Source: Peptoclostridium acidaminophilum DSM 3953 (GTDB taxonomy: Bacteria > Bacillota > Clostridia > Peptostreptococcales > Peptostreptococcaceae). From it: a DNA stretch of 64,000 nucleotides. Under the pieces are notes generated by a model that made no database searches, had not been told where the DNA came from, and worked only from the letters and a program-made list of their open reading frames with translations. Shown one piece after another: positions 42,337-52,325 of this stretch. Within the stretch, counting starts at the first letter, position 1; each line of letters opens with the position of its first letter. Position numbers and translations under genes: made by a program. The stretch is taken from positions 620,001-684,000 of the forward strand of contig NZ_CP007453.1 in the NCBI RefSeq assembly GCF_000597865.1, given 5' to 3'.

Positions 42337-43602
42337 ATGAAAAAATCATCGATCTTGAAGCTTTCCGCTGCTTTGATTGCAATTGCAGTCGTTTTTGCAG
42401 CGTTTCATGACATAGGCAACTACGAAAGTTCTAAAAGCTTCGTTTTGACAGCGCAAACGCCTAAAAAAGCAGGCGCAAGCAGAGGCTCAAGCAAAAGTCC
42501 CATGCCGCTTGAAAAAACAGCCACTGCAGTCAACCTGCAGCCGACCAGGCAGCAGGCAACAGCTGTTGAGGATTATACTACTTCCTCTGAAATTAAGCCT
42601 GCCGATACTGCCGCTTCTGAAACAGCTTCTTTTGAAGGCTCCACGCCTATAGACGCTTCAAGCGAGCCAGCAAGCAGGCCTGAAGAAGAATCAGCTAAAC
42701 ACTCACTAAACAATGCAGAAGACACCCTCACTGGCGGAGGGGTTTCTGCCCCAGCAGATAGCGAAAAAGAAAACAACGCTCAGCACACAGCTCTGCCCAG
42801 CGAGATAATGGACGTCGAATACAAACGGATTGGAGGCAAGAGCCTCCTGCTCGACATATACAGGCCGGAGAACGATTTTTTGCGACAGAGTCCTGCCCTA
42901 GTATACATACACGGCGGCGGCTGGATTTATGGAAGCAAGAACGGCTCTGAAGTCAAGGCTCTCAAGCCGTACTTCGACTCCCTCAGAAAACGAGGCTTTA
43001 CAGTTGTAGCTATAAACTACAGTCTGGCCACAAGCGGCGGCACTTTTCCTGCGCCCGCGCAGGATTGTAAGGACGCGCTGCGCTGGCTGAGCCACAACTC
43101 AGATAAATACGGCATCGACAGGAACAACATAGGCCTTTGGGGTTCATCTTCGGGAGCTCACCTTGCAATGTTGTGCGCATATGAGCCCGAGAGCGGGCCG
43201 GCCGGTGACCAGGCGTTTTATACAGAAGTTCCGCCAGTGCGTTATGTAGTAGATTTCTTCGGCCCTGTCACTTTTTCAGGAGACGAAATTCCTTCGAGCC
43301 ACTTCGTCAAAAAACTCATGGGAAGCTATTACTCGGACAAGTCCATGCTTGAAAAGGCAAGCCCTATAACATATGTGAACAAGTATTCACCGCCCACGCT
43401 CATAGTCCACGGCGAAGCGGATAGCCTTGTGCCCCTTGCTCAGTCGGAGCTTCTCTACTCGGCCTTTAGGGAAAACGAGGTTCCATCTGAGCTTATTGTA
43501 GTGCCCGGCGCGGAGCATACGCTTATAAATGCCTCAAATGAAGATCTTACTTCTCTGTTTGGAGAGGTCATAGGCTTTATCGAATCCAATTCGCTTAAAT
43601 AG
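42337..43602 (+). CDS. Membrane-anchored or secreted alpha/beta hydrolase (esterase)
   Basis: Exported hydrolase of 421 residues. An N-terminal signal/anchor helix (about 7-25) is followed by a low-complexity Ser/Thr/Pro/Glu linker to about residue 155. The catalytic domain has the HGGG oxyanion motif (YIHGGGWIYGS), nucleophile GSSSGAHLAM, acid region HGEADSLVP, and histidine PGAEHTLIN, the BD-FAE/hormone-sensitive lipase-like pattern. Probably deacetylates or deesterifies a glycan at the cell surface (inference). AGGGTGAC precedes the ATG. Confidence 0.85.
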   Translation: MKKSSILKLSAALIAIAVVFAAFHDIGNYESSKSFVLTAQTPKKAGASRGSSKSPMPLEKTATAVNLQPTRQQATAVEDYTTSSEIKPADTAASETASFEGSTPIDASSEPASRPEEESAKHSLNNAEDTLTGGGVSAPADSEKENNAQHTALPSEIMDVEYKRIGGKSLLLDIYRPENDFLRQSPALVYIHGGGWIYGSKNGSEVKALKPYFDSLRKRGFTVVAINYSLATSGGTFPAPAQDCKDALRWLSHNSDKYGIDRNNIGLWGSSSGAHLAMLCAYEPESGPAGDQAFYTEVPPVRYVVDFFGPVTFSGDEIPSSHFVKKLMGSYYSDKSMLEKASPITYVNKYSPPTLIVHGEADSLVPLAQSELLYSAFRENEVPSELIVVPGAEHTLINASNEDLTSLFGEVIGFIESNSLK

Positions 43603-43693
43603 TGTTTGGCTTGCTAAAAACCACTCCATGTCATATACTTATTTTAAATCAAATATTCGTTAAATTTTTGCCGTATAAACAAGGAGGAATCCC

Positions 43694-44104
43694 ATGTTAA
43701 TTTGGAAAGACAGCTACAGTGTAGGAGTTGAAGCAATAGACAAGCAGCATAAGGTTCTGTTCGAAATCGGAAATGACATTGCCAGTGCAATGAAATCAGA
43801 CAAGGATGACAAATATGACGACATAATGTATATGCTCGAAGAGCTTATTGACTACACAGAATATCACTTCAGCTTCGAGGAGGAGATGCTTGAAAAAAAC
43901 GGATTGCCACTGTCGGACAAGCACCTCGAGCAGCACAGATTTTTCATCGACAAGCTAACTGAGAAAAAGTCCGATGAAATCGACGAATCCCAGGGCGAAA
44001 CTCTAAACGAACTCTTCGGCTTCGTGACTGACTGGATTGTAACTCACATATTATCTACTGACAAGGAATACCAGGCTCCTTTGAATGGAAAAGGCGTATT
44101 CTAA
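43694..44104 (+). CDS. Bacteriohemerythrin
   Basis: Four-helix di-iron O2-binding protein of 136 residues. All seven iron ligands are in place: His19, His58, Glu62, His77, His81, His118 and Asp123, in the motifs DKQH, HFSFEEE, HLEQH and HILSTD. In an anaerobe it may bind O2 for sensing, storage or detoxification. AAGGAGG precedes the ATG. Single gene with a bidirectional terminator after it. Confidence 0.95.
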   Translation: MLIWKDSYSVGVEAIDKQHKVLFEIGNDIASAMKSDKDDKYDDIMYMLEELIDYTEYHFSFEEEMLEKNGLPLSDKHLEQHRFFIDKLTEKKSDEIDESQGETLNELFGFVTDWIVTHILSTDKEYQAPLNGKGVF

Positions 44105-44108
44105 CTCA

Positions 44109-44148
44109 AAATACAAAAGACCCCTCATCTGAGGGGTCTTTTGTATTT
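44109..44148. terminator. Bidirectional terminator between hemerythrin and alcohol dehydrogenase
   Basis: 18-bp perfect stem built on AAATACAAAAGACCCCTC with loop ATCT between converging genes. Confidence 0.9.
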
Positions 44149-44155
44149 GAACTGT

Positions 44156-45253
44156 CTATCTCAAAAGACTTTTTGTGTATATTCCAAGTATGTCCTCTTC
44201 CTTGACAGGACAAGGATGGTTCTTTAGCTTGGCGACGTTTCTTATCATATCTGACGAATACTTTGCTATCTCGTCGGCGCTCACGCTTTTTTCAAGTCCG
44301 AGCAGCTTGTCCAGGAACTCTCCAAGCTCCGATAGCGAACTCATCTCCAGCAGTTTCAGCATGCCTTTTAGTTTAGACGTGTCGCTGCAGAATTCAAGAT
44401 ACTCCCTCATTACAAGTCCGTTCGCCCTTCCGTGGGCTATCCCCTTGAAATAAGTGAGCGGATATCCCATTCCGTGTGGAAGGCTTGTGCCTGCCTGGCT
44501 TATGACCATGCCTGCTACCGTGGAGCAGAGCATAAGATTTTCCCTGTCTTCATAGCCAAACTCACCCTTCAAAAGAGCCTGCTTACATTTTTTGAAAATC
44601 TCAAAACCGCTCCTTGCAAGCATGTCACTTATCGGATTGGCCGCATTGGCCATATACCCTTCCACAAGGTGCGAGAGCGCGTCTACTGCAGTGTTCACCG
44701 TAACCTCAGCGCTCAGGAACTGGGTGTACGATGGATCGCAAAGCGCATATCGCGGAAATATCCTGTGAACATAGTTCTTTTTTGTGTTTTCCTCATAGTC
44801 AGTAAAAATTGCATAGTGGGTTACCTCAGATCCCGTTCCCGACGTGGTGGCTACTGCTATTACCGGAGTTGCTCCCAGCGGCGAGCCCTCTATGAGATCC
44901 ATGTAGGTGCATTCAATATTTTCAAGCAGTACGGCCACTCCTTTTGCAAAGTCCATAGGCGATCCTCCGCCTATGCCTATTACAAAGTCAGCCCCAGCCT
45001 CTCTCGCCATTTCAGCCGCCTTTTGGACAGTCTTGACACCAGGATTCTCATCGACCTCATCAAACAGGATATGGCCAACTCCCGCTTCACCAAGAGCGCT
45101 TACGACGTCTGAAAGCGAGCCGTTTTTCTTGGATGATTGTCTTCCCGTTACGATTATAGCCTTTCTGCCTGTTTCCTTGAAAATCGCTGCAGCGTTCCTT
45201 ACAGCGCCCTTTCCAAATACGATCTTCGTCGGCATGTGATATGTGAAATCCAT
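44156..45253 (-). CDS. Iron-containing alcohol dehydrogenase
   Basis: Fe-ADH superfamily oxidoreductase of 365 residues, NAD(P)-dependent. The N-terminus FTYHMPTKIVFGKGAV and the dinucleotide loop GIGGGSPMDFAKG are typical; metal ligands lie in ALSHLVEGY, SLPHGMGYPL and GIAHGRANG plus an Asp in NTAVDALSH. Specificity (butanol, ethanol, 1,3-propanediol or other) is not predictable. AGGGAGGAA precedes the ATG. It could reduce aldehydes produced in amino acid fermentation. Confidence 0.92.
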   Translation of the reverse strand: MDFTYHMPTKIVFGKGAVRNAAAIFKETGRKAIIVTGRQSSKKNGSLSDVVSALGEAGVGHILFDEVDENPGVKTVQKAAEMAREAGADFVIGIGGGSPMDFAKGVAVLLENIECTYMDLIEGSPLGATPVIAVATTSGTGSEVTHYAIFTDYEENTKKNYVHRIFPRYALCDPSYTQFLSAEVTVNTAVDALSHLVEGYMANAANPISDMLARSGFEIFKKCKQALLKGEFGYEDRENLMLCSTVAGMVISQAGTSLPHGMGYPLTYFKGIAHGRANGLVMREYLEFCSDTSKLKGMLKLLEMSSLSELGEFLDKLLGLEKSVSADEIAKYSSDMIRNVAKLKNHPCPVKEEDILGIYTKSLLR

Positions 45254-45375
45254 AACCCTTTTCCTCCCTACATTTGTAAATTTTAACCCTCACGCATATT
45301 TATATAGTATAATTTATATAAATATATTAACATAAAATTAAACATATAAATACTCGGAAGGCGGTGCTTTTTGAT

Positions 45376-46371
45376 TTGAACAATATAACAACCCGAATAA
45401 TAAAATCAGACTCCACAGATCCCTGGTACAATCTGGCGCTCGAGGAAGCGCTTCTTGAAGACGTCAAAAAGGGCGAAGCCATACTCTACCTATGGCAAAA
45501 CAGTGACACGGTAGTGATAGGAAGAAACCAGAATCCCTGGAAGGAGTGCGACCACAAAAAACTCGAAAGCGAGGGAGGCAAACTGGCCAGAAGGCTTTCG
45601 GGAGGCGGCGCCGTATACCACGACATAGGCAACCTCAACTTTACATTTATTACAGACAGAAAAATATTCGACATACAAAGACAGCTTTCTGTCATTCTCG
45701 AGGCTGTAAAATCGCTTGGGATAAATGCATGCTTTTCGGGCAGAAACGACATACTTGCCGAAGACAGAAAATTCTCAGGAAATGCATACTACTACCGTGA
45801 CAACAAGGCATATCATCACGGCACAATACTCATAGATTCAGACTTTGGAAGGCTGACAAGATATCTTACTGTTTCGCCTGAGAAGATGGCTGCCAAAGGA
45901 GTGGATTCCGTAAGGTCGCGCGTTGTGAATCTTAAAAACCTCAACAGCAGCCTGACTATAGATGCAGTATCCCAGCAGCTCGAGAAGAGCTTCACTGCAG
46001 AGTATGCATCCGAGCCGGCCGCGTGCTCGCCTTCAGACTTTGACATTTCCGACCTTTACATTAAATATTCCTCATGGGAATGGATTTACGGAGAAGCGCC
46101 TAAATTCGACATATCCATTGAAAAAAGATTTCCGTGGGGCGGCGTCGAATTCTGCATGACACTTCTTAATGGCAAGATATCATCAGCCAAGGTCTACTCC
46201 GATTCTCTCAATGTGTTCCTCTTTAGCAGAATCGAAGAGGCACTGCATGGTTGCGAATTCAAGCTGGATGTGCTTGCCAACGCAATTGCGTCCGTTCCTT
46301 TTGACGATGCCGAGGAAGACATGGTAGCAGATATGCAGGCGTGGCTCAACGAGAAATCCCGCACATTATAA
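45376..46371 (+). CDS. lplA: Lipoate-protein ligase A
   Basis: ATP-dependent ligase that attaches free lipoate to E2 or glycine-cleavage H proteins. The protein is about 331 residues: PWYNLALEEALLE, IGRNQNPWKECD, the adenylate loop RRLSGGGAVYHDIGNLNFT, SGNAYYYRDNKAYHHGTIL with the lipoyl-AMP region, and the C-terminal accessory domain after residue 250. The start is uncertain: TTG 45376 is favoured because GGCGGTG lies about nine bases before it; GTG 45364 would overlap that site. Confidence 0.92.
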   Translation: MNNITTRIIKSDSTDPWYNLALEEALLEDVKKGEAILYLWQNSDTVVIGRNQNPWKECDHKKLESEGGKLARRLSGGGAVYHDIGNLNFTFITDRKIFDIQRQLSVILEAVKSLGINACFSGRNDILAEDRKFSGNAYYYRDNKAYHHGTILIDSDFGRLTRYLTVSPEKMAAKGVDSVRSRVVNLKNLNSSLTIDAVSQQLEKSFTAEYASEPAACSPSDFDISDLYIKYSSWEWIYGEAPKFDISIEKRFPWGGVEFCMTLLNGKISSAKVYSDSLNVFLFSRIEEALHGCEFKLDVLANAIASVPFDDAEEDMVADMQAWLNEKSRTL

Positions 46372-46379
46372 CAAATAAT

Positions 46380-46433
46380 AAATCAGGAAAATAAAAGGGA
46401 GGCACAACAGCCTCCTTTTTATTTTCCTGATTT
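46380..46433. terminator. Long bidirectional terminator between lplA and the diguanylate cyclase
   Basis: A stem of about 24 base pairs with one bulge begins at AAATCAGGAAAATAAAAGGG and closes on loop ACAACA; T-runs on both strands. Confidence 0.9.
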
Positions 46434-46439
46434 CAAATT

Positions 46440-47774
46440 CTATGCCAGTTCCTTTTCGCACTCTATCCTGTTTCTGCCATTCTCCTTGGCCTTATACAGC
46501 AGTTTGTCAGCCCTTTGAATTATCTCATCCGCCTTTTCATTTTGTTGAAGCTGTACAACTCCTCCGCTTATGGTTATGCTGATTCCCAGACTTGCTTTGA
46601 GCTCCTGCGAAACCTTTTCTCTTAGCCTGTCAGATATGCAGGTGCAATCCAAAGAATCGACTCCGTCGAATATTATCATGAACTCTTCACCGCCATAACG
46701 TCCCACAATATCCCTGCTTCTTGTGTTTTCAGCAAGTATCCGCGCAACCTCGACTATTACTTTGTCGCCGAACTGGTGCCCATAGCTGTCGTTGACATCC
46801 TTGAACCTGTCAATGTCAAACATACCTATACTAAGGCTCGAATTTACAAGAACTGCCTTTTCAATCTTCTCATGCAGCTTCTCATGCAGGTGCCTGTGGT
46901 TGTAAAGTCCAGAAAGCCCGTCTCTGGAAACCTTGTCTGCAAGCTCCGTGTTCCTTTTTTTGAGCGCCCTGTTTAGCTTTCTTATCTTGCCAAGCATCAG
47001 CTTGTTTTCTGTGGCAAGCCTCTCCATTTGTATGAATGCAAGCGAGAACTGCTTTGATATTCCAAAAGCCATTGAGAAAAAGAATATCATCACACCCCAG
47101 AACGTCATCCCATTGTATCCTGTATAGCCCTCATATCCGTTTGTCCCCAGAATCTCAAGTGTGACAAGCACAAGCATAAGCGTGAAGCCTATGAGTATTT
47201 CAAACGAACCTGTGCGCCTTAGCTTTACTGCTTCATAAAGCTTTTGGACTATGTATATGCCGCTGGCAAGAGTTATCAATTGGTAGAGGAACACACTTTT
47301 AGTATATACTGCTGCCGGAAAAATCAAGACCAACCCTATAAAAACCGCAGTTATCATATATATTGTTTCATTCATCTTCTTGCCGAAAATATTTTCAAAC
47401 AGTGTGTCCATGAATTTCAAGAAAATGGGCAGCGCTGAATAAAAAGTCAGGTACTCAAGCTTTTGCGCCATCTCCCAGCTGATCCAGCCGAAGGTGTCAA
47501 GAACAAACCGTTCCCCTGTAATCATTATACGGACGCACATTATGATACAAAACACTGCAAAGTAGAAAAAAGCCCTCTGTCTCTTTATAAACGATGCTAT
47601 AACTATATGATATAGCGCCATGCTGAGCATAAAACCCATAAGAAAAAATTCTGCTATTATGCTGTTCTGATGAAGCTTTGCTATGTAGTGTTCGCTTCCT
47701 TGCATACCTGTGAAAATAGCCGCAAGGAATATAATTGTTACTGTCGCTGTAAAAAACCAAGTTGTCCTTTTCAT
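46440..47774 (-). CDS. Diguanylate cyclase with N-terminal 7TM-type sensor
   Basis: Membrane-bound cyclic di-GMP synthase of 444 residues. Seven or eight helices fill residues 8-240, a short coiled coil (ENKLMLGKIRKLNRALKKR, about 256-274) links to the GGDEF domain. Active motif is GGEEF (361-365), so catalysis is expected; the inhibitory I-site RSRD (352-355) is also present at the right five-residue spacing, so product inhibition is likely. The membrane part resembles 7TMR-type sensors with unknown signal. Confidence 0.93.
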   Translation of the reverse strand: MKRTTWFFTATVTIIFLAAIFTGMQGSEHYIAKLHQNSIIAEFFLMGFMLSMALYHIVIASFIKRQRAFFYFAVFCIIMCVRIMITGERFVLDTFGWISWEMAQKLEYLTFYSALPIFLKFMDTLFENIFGKKMNETIYMITAVFIGLVLIFPAAVYTKSVFLYQLITLASGIYIVQKLYEAVKLRRTGSFEILIGFTLMLVLVTLEILGTNGYEGYTGYNGMTFWGVMIFFFSMAFGISKQFSLAFIQMERLATENKLMLGKIRKLNRALKKRNTELADKVSRDGLSGLYNHRHLHEKLHEKIEKAVLVNSSLSIGMFDIDRFKDVNDSYGHQFGDKVIVEVARILAENTRSRDIVGRYGGEEFMIIFDGVDSLDCTCISDRLREKVSQELKASLGISITISGGVVQLQQNEKADEIIQRADKLLYKAKENGRNRIECEKELA

Positions 47775-47863
47775 AGCATCCCTCTTTTGGATAATGAATA
47801 TGATAATATAATTCTATTTACCCAAATTACAATATAAAACCCAGTACATCCCCCCATTTCCAT

Positions 47864-47892
47864 AAAAAACCCCCGGAAAATATTCCGGAGGT
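47864..47892 (-). terminator. Terminator after ybaK
   Basis: ACCTCCGGAA / TTCCGGGGGT stem (one G-U pair) followed by TTTTTT on the minus strand, 15 bases past the stop. Confidence 0.8.
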
Positions 47893-47906
47893 CTGCTCAC
47901 CGATTT

Positions 47907-48365
47907 CTATTTACAAACATCAACCCACTGGCCGTCTGTAACTTCCATAAGCTCGTCAGGAGTTATCCTGACAGCTGAGTTCGGCGATCCTGCAGCTGGG
48001 TATACATACTCAAACTGCTTAAGCGATACGTCAAGATACACCTGCATTGATGTTTTAAGCCCAAACGGACAAACTCCGCCTACAGGATGCCCTGTGGATT
48101 CAAGCACCTCTTCAGCGCTCATCATCTTGGCCTTAGTTGCAAACTGCGCTTTGAACTTCTTGTTGTCAACCTTGGCATCCCCTTTTGAGACTACAACTAT
48201 GTCACTGTCCTTGAGTTTGAATGCCATGGTCTTGGCTATCATTGCAGGCTCTACCCCGATGGCCTTCGCTGCAAGCTCCACTGTGGCGGTGCTCTCTTCC
48301 TTTTCTATTATCTCGTAGTCAAGCCCCTTGTCACTGAAATATTTCCTTACATCCTCAACAGCCAT
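47907..48365 (-). CDS. ybaK: YbaK/EbsC-family aminoacyl-tRNA deacylase
   Basis: Single-domain editing protein of 152 residues that removes wrongly attached amino acids from tRNA(Pro), typically Cys. The family pattern is clear: AKTMAFKLKDSDIVVVSKGDAKVD with the conserved Lys, STGHPVGGVCPFGLK (substrate loop), and YPAAGSPNSAVRI near the end. The ribosome site is weak. Alone between the cyclase gene and the TnpB region. Confidence 0.9.
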   Translation of the reverse strand: MAVEDVRKYFSDKGLDYEIIEKEESTATVELAAKAIGVEPAMIAKTMAFKLKDSDIVVVSKGDAKVDNKKFKAQFATKAKMMSAEEVLESTGHPVGGVCPFGLKTSMQVYLDVSLKQFEYVYPAAGSPNSAVRITPDELMEVTDGQWVDVCK

Positions 48366-48401
48366 TTTAAACCGTTACCAAAAATCTATAAAAATCTAAA
48401 G

Positions 48402-48561
48402 AAGATTCAAAAATCCAAGATTTTTGTTTGTTTCCTGCTTCACAGTGTTCCATTTTGCCGGAGCTACTTTGGTTTGATGTAACACTCCACAGGCTTTGCT
48501 ATGCTTTCGCATAGTGGGTTATAACGAATCCCCAATTTAGCTAATCTTGTATGTTATGTGA
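48402..48561 (-). ncRNA. Probable TnpB guide RNA (omega RNA) and right-end region
   Basis: Region directly downstream of the tnpB frame. It contains two stable stems: CTATGCtttcGCATAG (48499-48514) and CAAAAATCcaaGATTTTTG (48408-48426). In IS200/IS605-type elements the omega RNA overlaps the 3' end of tnpB and runs to the right end of the element, which fits. The exact element end cannot be set without comparing empty sites. Confidence 0.45.
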
Positions 48562-49689
48562 TTATGCTAAACCATATCCTGCAAGGTTGTATGCCGCATT
48601 CTTGTCCCTGTCGCAAGTGAATCCGCATTCACACTTGTAGGTTCTATCCGAAAGTTTTAGGTCTTTCTTGATATTGCCGCAATGCGAGCATTTCTTGCTT
48701 TAAGGGTAGAATCTTGGCACTTGGACAAACTCTATGCCTAAAGCTTTGCATTTGTACTCCATTTGGGCTATGAAAATCGCAAAGCCCTGCTGCATTATCG
48801 CTTTAGACAAGTGCCTGTTCTTCATCATGTCTGAAACATTAAGGTCTTCCATGACAATCCTGCATGGCTTGGTTTTCACCATGGCAGATGTTGTATGATG
48901 TATGTGGTTGAGCCTTATGTTTGCAAGCCTACTGTGAAGTTTTTTAATCTTCTTTTCAATTTTTGCAATGTTCTTAGTTTTTCGGTAACTTCCTCCTTTT
49001 TTATTGTTTTCGTATTTGCGTGAACATTGTCTTTGATGCCGCTTGAGCCTTTTCTCAAGATTCCTGACTCTGGCGGTCTTGTTTATGTTGTTAGCGTCCA
49101 ACTCGTCTACATTGGTAATCGCAAGCTGTTTTATGCCAAGGTCTATGCCAAGCGAAACATTTGTAAGCTTTTGCTTTTCCTGCAATGCCTCTACGCCCAC
49201 CGAAAGCACCCAGCATCTGCCGTTCCAACTGACTCTTGGATTTGAAAATTTCTGAACTTGCATCAGGTCGATGTCATAGTCATGCCTACACCTGACCTTG
49301 CCTATCTTTTCAAGATTGACCATGTTTTCTTTGAAATACAGCTTGTCGTATCTTGAATAGAACTTGATTTTTGACCGCTTCCTGCTCTTGAATCTCGGAA
49401 AGCCTTTGCCGTTGAAGAAGTTATTATATGCTTTATCCAAATCTCTTATGGCTTCCTTGAGCGTTGCGTTGGAAATCTCATACATCCATGATAGCTCTTC
49501 TGTCTGCTTTAGCTGAGTCAGCTCTTTGCCAAGGTCAACAGCAGACAAATTCTTGCCACTTACCTTGTATTCATCGGAGCGTCTTGCCAGTGCCCAGTTG
49601 TAGACAAATCTCATGCTGCCTATGTGCTGCCACATTAGCCGCTCCTGTTCTGATGTTGGATAAAGTCTTATTTTTAGCCCTTTTATCAT
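48562..49689 (-). pseudogene. tnpB: IS200/IS605-family TnpB (OrfB), one nonsense codon
   Basis: RNA-guided nuclease of IS605-type elements, 375 codons, broken by TAA at codon 330 (48700-48702). Before it, RuvC-I GIDLGIKQLA (Asp183) and RuvC-II VMEDLNVSDM (Glu281) are intact. After it, the frame continues with the zinc ribbon CSHCG ... CECG and RuvC-III CDRDKNAAYNL (Asp360). VPRFYP should be followed by Ser-Ser-Lys; TCA to TAA explains it. The product thus lacks the third catalytic Asp and the zinc site. ATG at 49689 is preferred to GTG 49698 because of AGAGGTGA. No TnpA gene is present. Confidence 0.92.
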
Positions 49690-49780
49690 GCTTTTCACCT
49701 CTTCGATTATATTATAACACTTTGTCCATGGACTTACAAGGACTATGGTTGTATGCTATAATTTAAATGAGGTGATTAAA

Positions 49781-49939
49781 ATGGCTAATAAAGACCTAAA
49801 AACAAGAACGCCAATATCAAATGCAGTTGATACAAAACTATTGGCTGAGCTAAAAACATACTCGAAAGAGACTGGTATCCCACTATCAAAGCTACTGGAC
49901 AAAGCCATACAGCTACTATTAGAATCTGTTAAAAAATAA
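49781..49939 (+). CDS. Ribbon-helix-helix small protein, divergent from tnpB
   Basis: Protein of 52 residues: TPISNAVDTKLLAELKTYSK, then ETGIPLSKLLDKAIQLLL, the ribbon-helix-helix DNA-binding fold (strand, helix, turn, helix). GAGGTGATT precedes the ATG. It is divergent from tnpB by 91 bases; clostridial TnpB genes often have such a small protein as a neighbour (known from annotation habit; not proven here). It could bind the shared promoter region and control tnpB. A short inverted repeat AATCTGTT/AATAACAGATT overlaps its end. Confidence 0.75.
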   Translation: MANKDLKTRTPISNAVDTKLLAELKTYSKETGIPLSKLLDKAIQLLLESVKK

Positions 49940-50138
49940 CAGATTCTTTTACATTTCAATAGATTTTTCTTAACTGTTAGAAACCTCCTATTTTTTATGT
50001 TGCTCTATTCTTTTAAATCATTTTAACATATTATTGACTGGTTTGCCGCTTTAAGCCCCAGTCCGATTCCATAAATATACTCTTGTGCTAAATTCACAGC
50101 GCCGCCTGTTCCCGGCTGTAATCTGGTTTCCACAAAGT

Positions 50139-50429
50139 CTACTTAATAAGCTTGTATGTCGATGAAATCTTCTCAACAGTGAATGAATTCATAATCTCTC
50201 TGGCACTCGTCAGATGCCCCGATTTCCTGTGATTTTCAAGATCCTCGGCAGTCGCCCACTCCTCAATGAATACGAAGCTTGCAGGATCCTGCATATCCTG
50301 GAAAAGTTCATATTCGATGCAGCCCTTTTCCTTCCTTGTAGGCTCTATAAGAGCCTCAAATACTTCCCTGGCTTCTTCTATGCGTTCCTTTTTCACTCTG
50401 AAGATAGCAACAAGTTTAATTCCTCTCAT
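50139..50429 (-). CDS. Antibiotic biosynthesis monooxygenase (ABM)-fold protein
   Basis: Small dimeric ferredoxin-like protein of 96 residues. The pattern EARVFEALIEPTR-like (EAREVFEALIEPTRKEKGC), YELFQDMQDPASFVFIEEWA and HRKSGHL is that of YgiN-type quinol monooxygenases and heme-degrading relatives. Cofactor and substrate unknown. AGGAGGCAG precedes the ATG. Single gene; the 200-bp stretch toward the small RHH gene holds nothing recognised. Confidence 0.85.
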   Translation of the reverse strand: MRGIKLVAIFRVKKERIEEAREVFEALIEPTRKEKGCIEYELFQDMQDPASFVFIEEWATAEDLENHRKSGHLTSAREIMNSFTVEKISSTYKLIK

Positions 50430-50658
50430 AAGACTGCCTCCTCATATTTTTTTGCGCAAACTTTGCATATGAATATTATGCTCCATTTATAAGGAAAATA
50501 CAATTCGTCTATTAGTATGAATGTATGCAATTCATTCCATTTATTTTGTTTTATGTGTTTTTGCAGATTTTTTATTCCCATGATTCCCCGTGAAAACATT
50601 TTCTATGCCGGTTTGAGACTATAGTGCAAATCAAGCTCTATTTTTTTCAAAAAAACCC

Positions 50659-50687
50659 TTTACAATGCAAGTTTGTCATGTTAATAT
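50659..50687 (+). promoter_or_regulatory. Promoter candidate for gdhA
   Basis: TTTACA, 17 bases, TAATAT, about 220 bases before the gdhA ATG. The 477-bp stretch 50430-50906 has no convincing gene; it holds this promoter and a long leader with the palindrome ATCTGCGCAGAT (50773-50784) followed by a T-run, and a repeated ACATGT. Confidence 0.45.
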
Positions 50688-50888
50688 TGCATTAAGTCAA
50701 ATGTACAGAAAACAAAACAGTTCGAGCAGCTTCGAAATACACCGGCGTTTGCATCGGTTTTATGGCATTTTTATCTGCGCAGATGGTTATTTTTTTATTA
50801 TTCTTTTGGATGGCAATTTGAAATTTATGAATTATACATGTTTTGATTATGCATTTTTCAGACATGTCAAATAGTTTTCAGCTAATAA

Positions 50889-52244
<1,356 letters not shown>

Positions 52245-52284
52245 TACAGAGGAATATCACGATTCATAAATGAGCTTGAATTTT

Positions 52285-52313
52285 AAAAGGCGGGGGAGTC
52301 CCCGCCTTTTTTT
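52285..52313. terminator. Bidirectional terminator between gdhA and clpE
   Basis: 11-bp perfect stem AAAAGGCGGGG / CCCCGCCTTTT, loop GAGT, T-run of seven. Confidence 0.92.
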
Positions 52314-52325
52314 CTGTGAAAATCG

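Noticed and set aside
50665-50874. 69-codon frame upstream of gdhA
   Set aside because: No ribosome site, contains the candidate promoter, and composition is random-like; treated as leader DNA.
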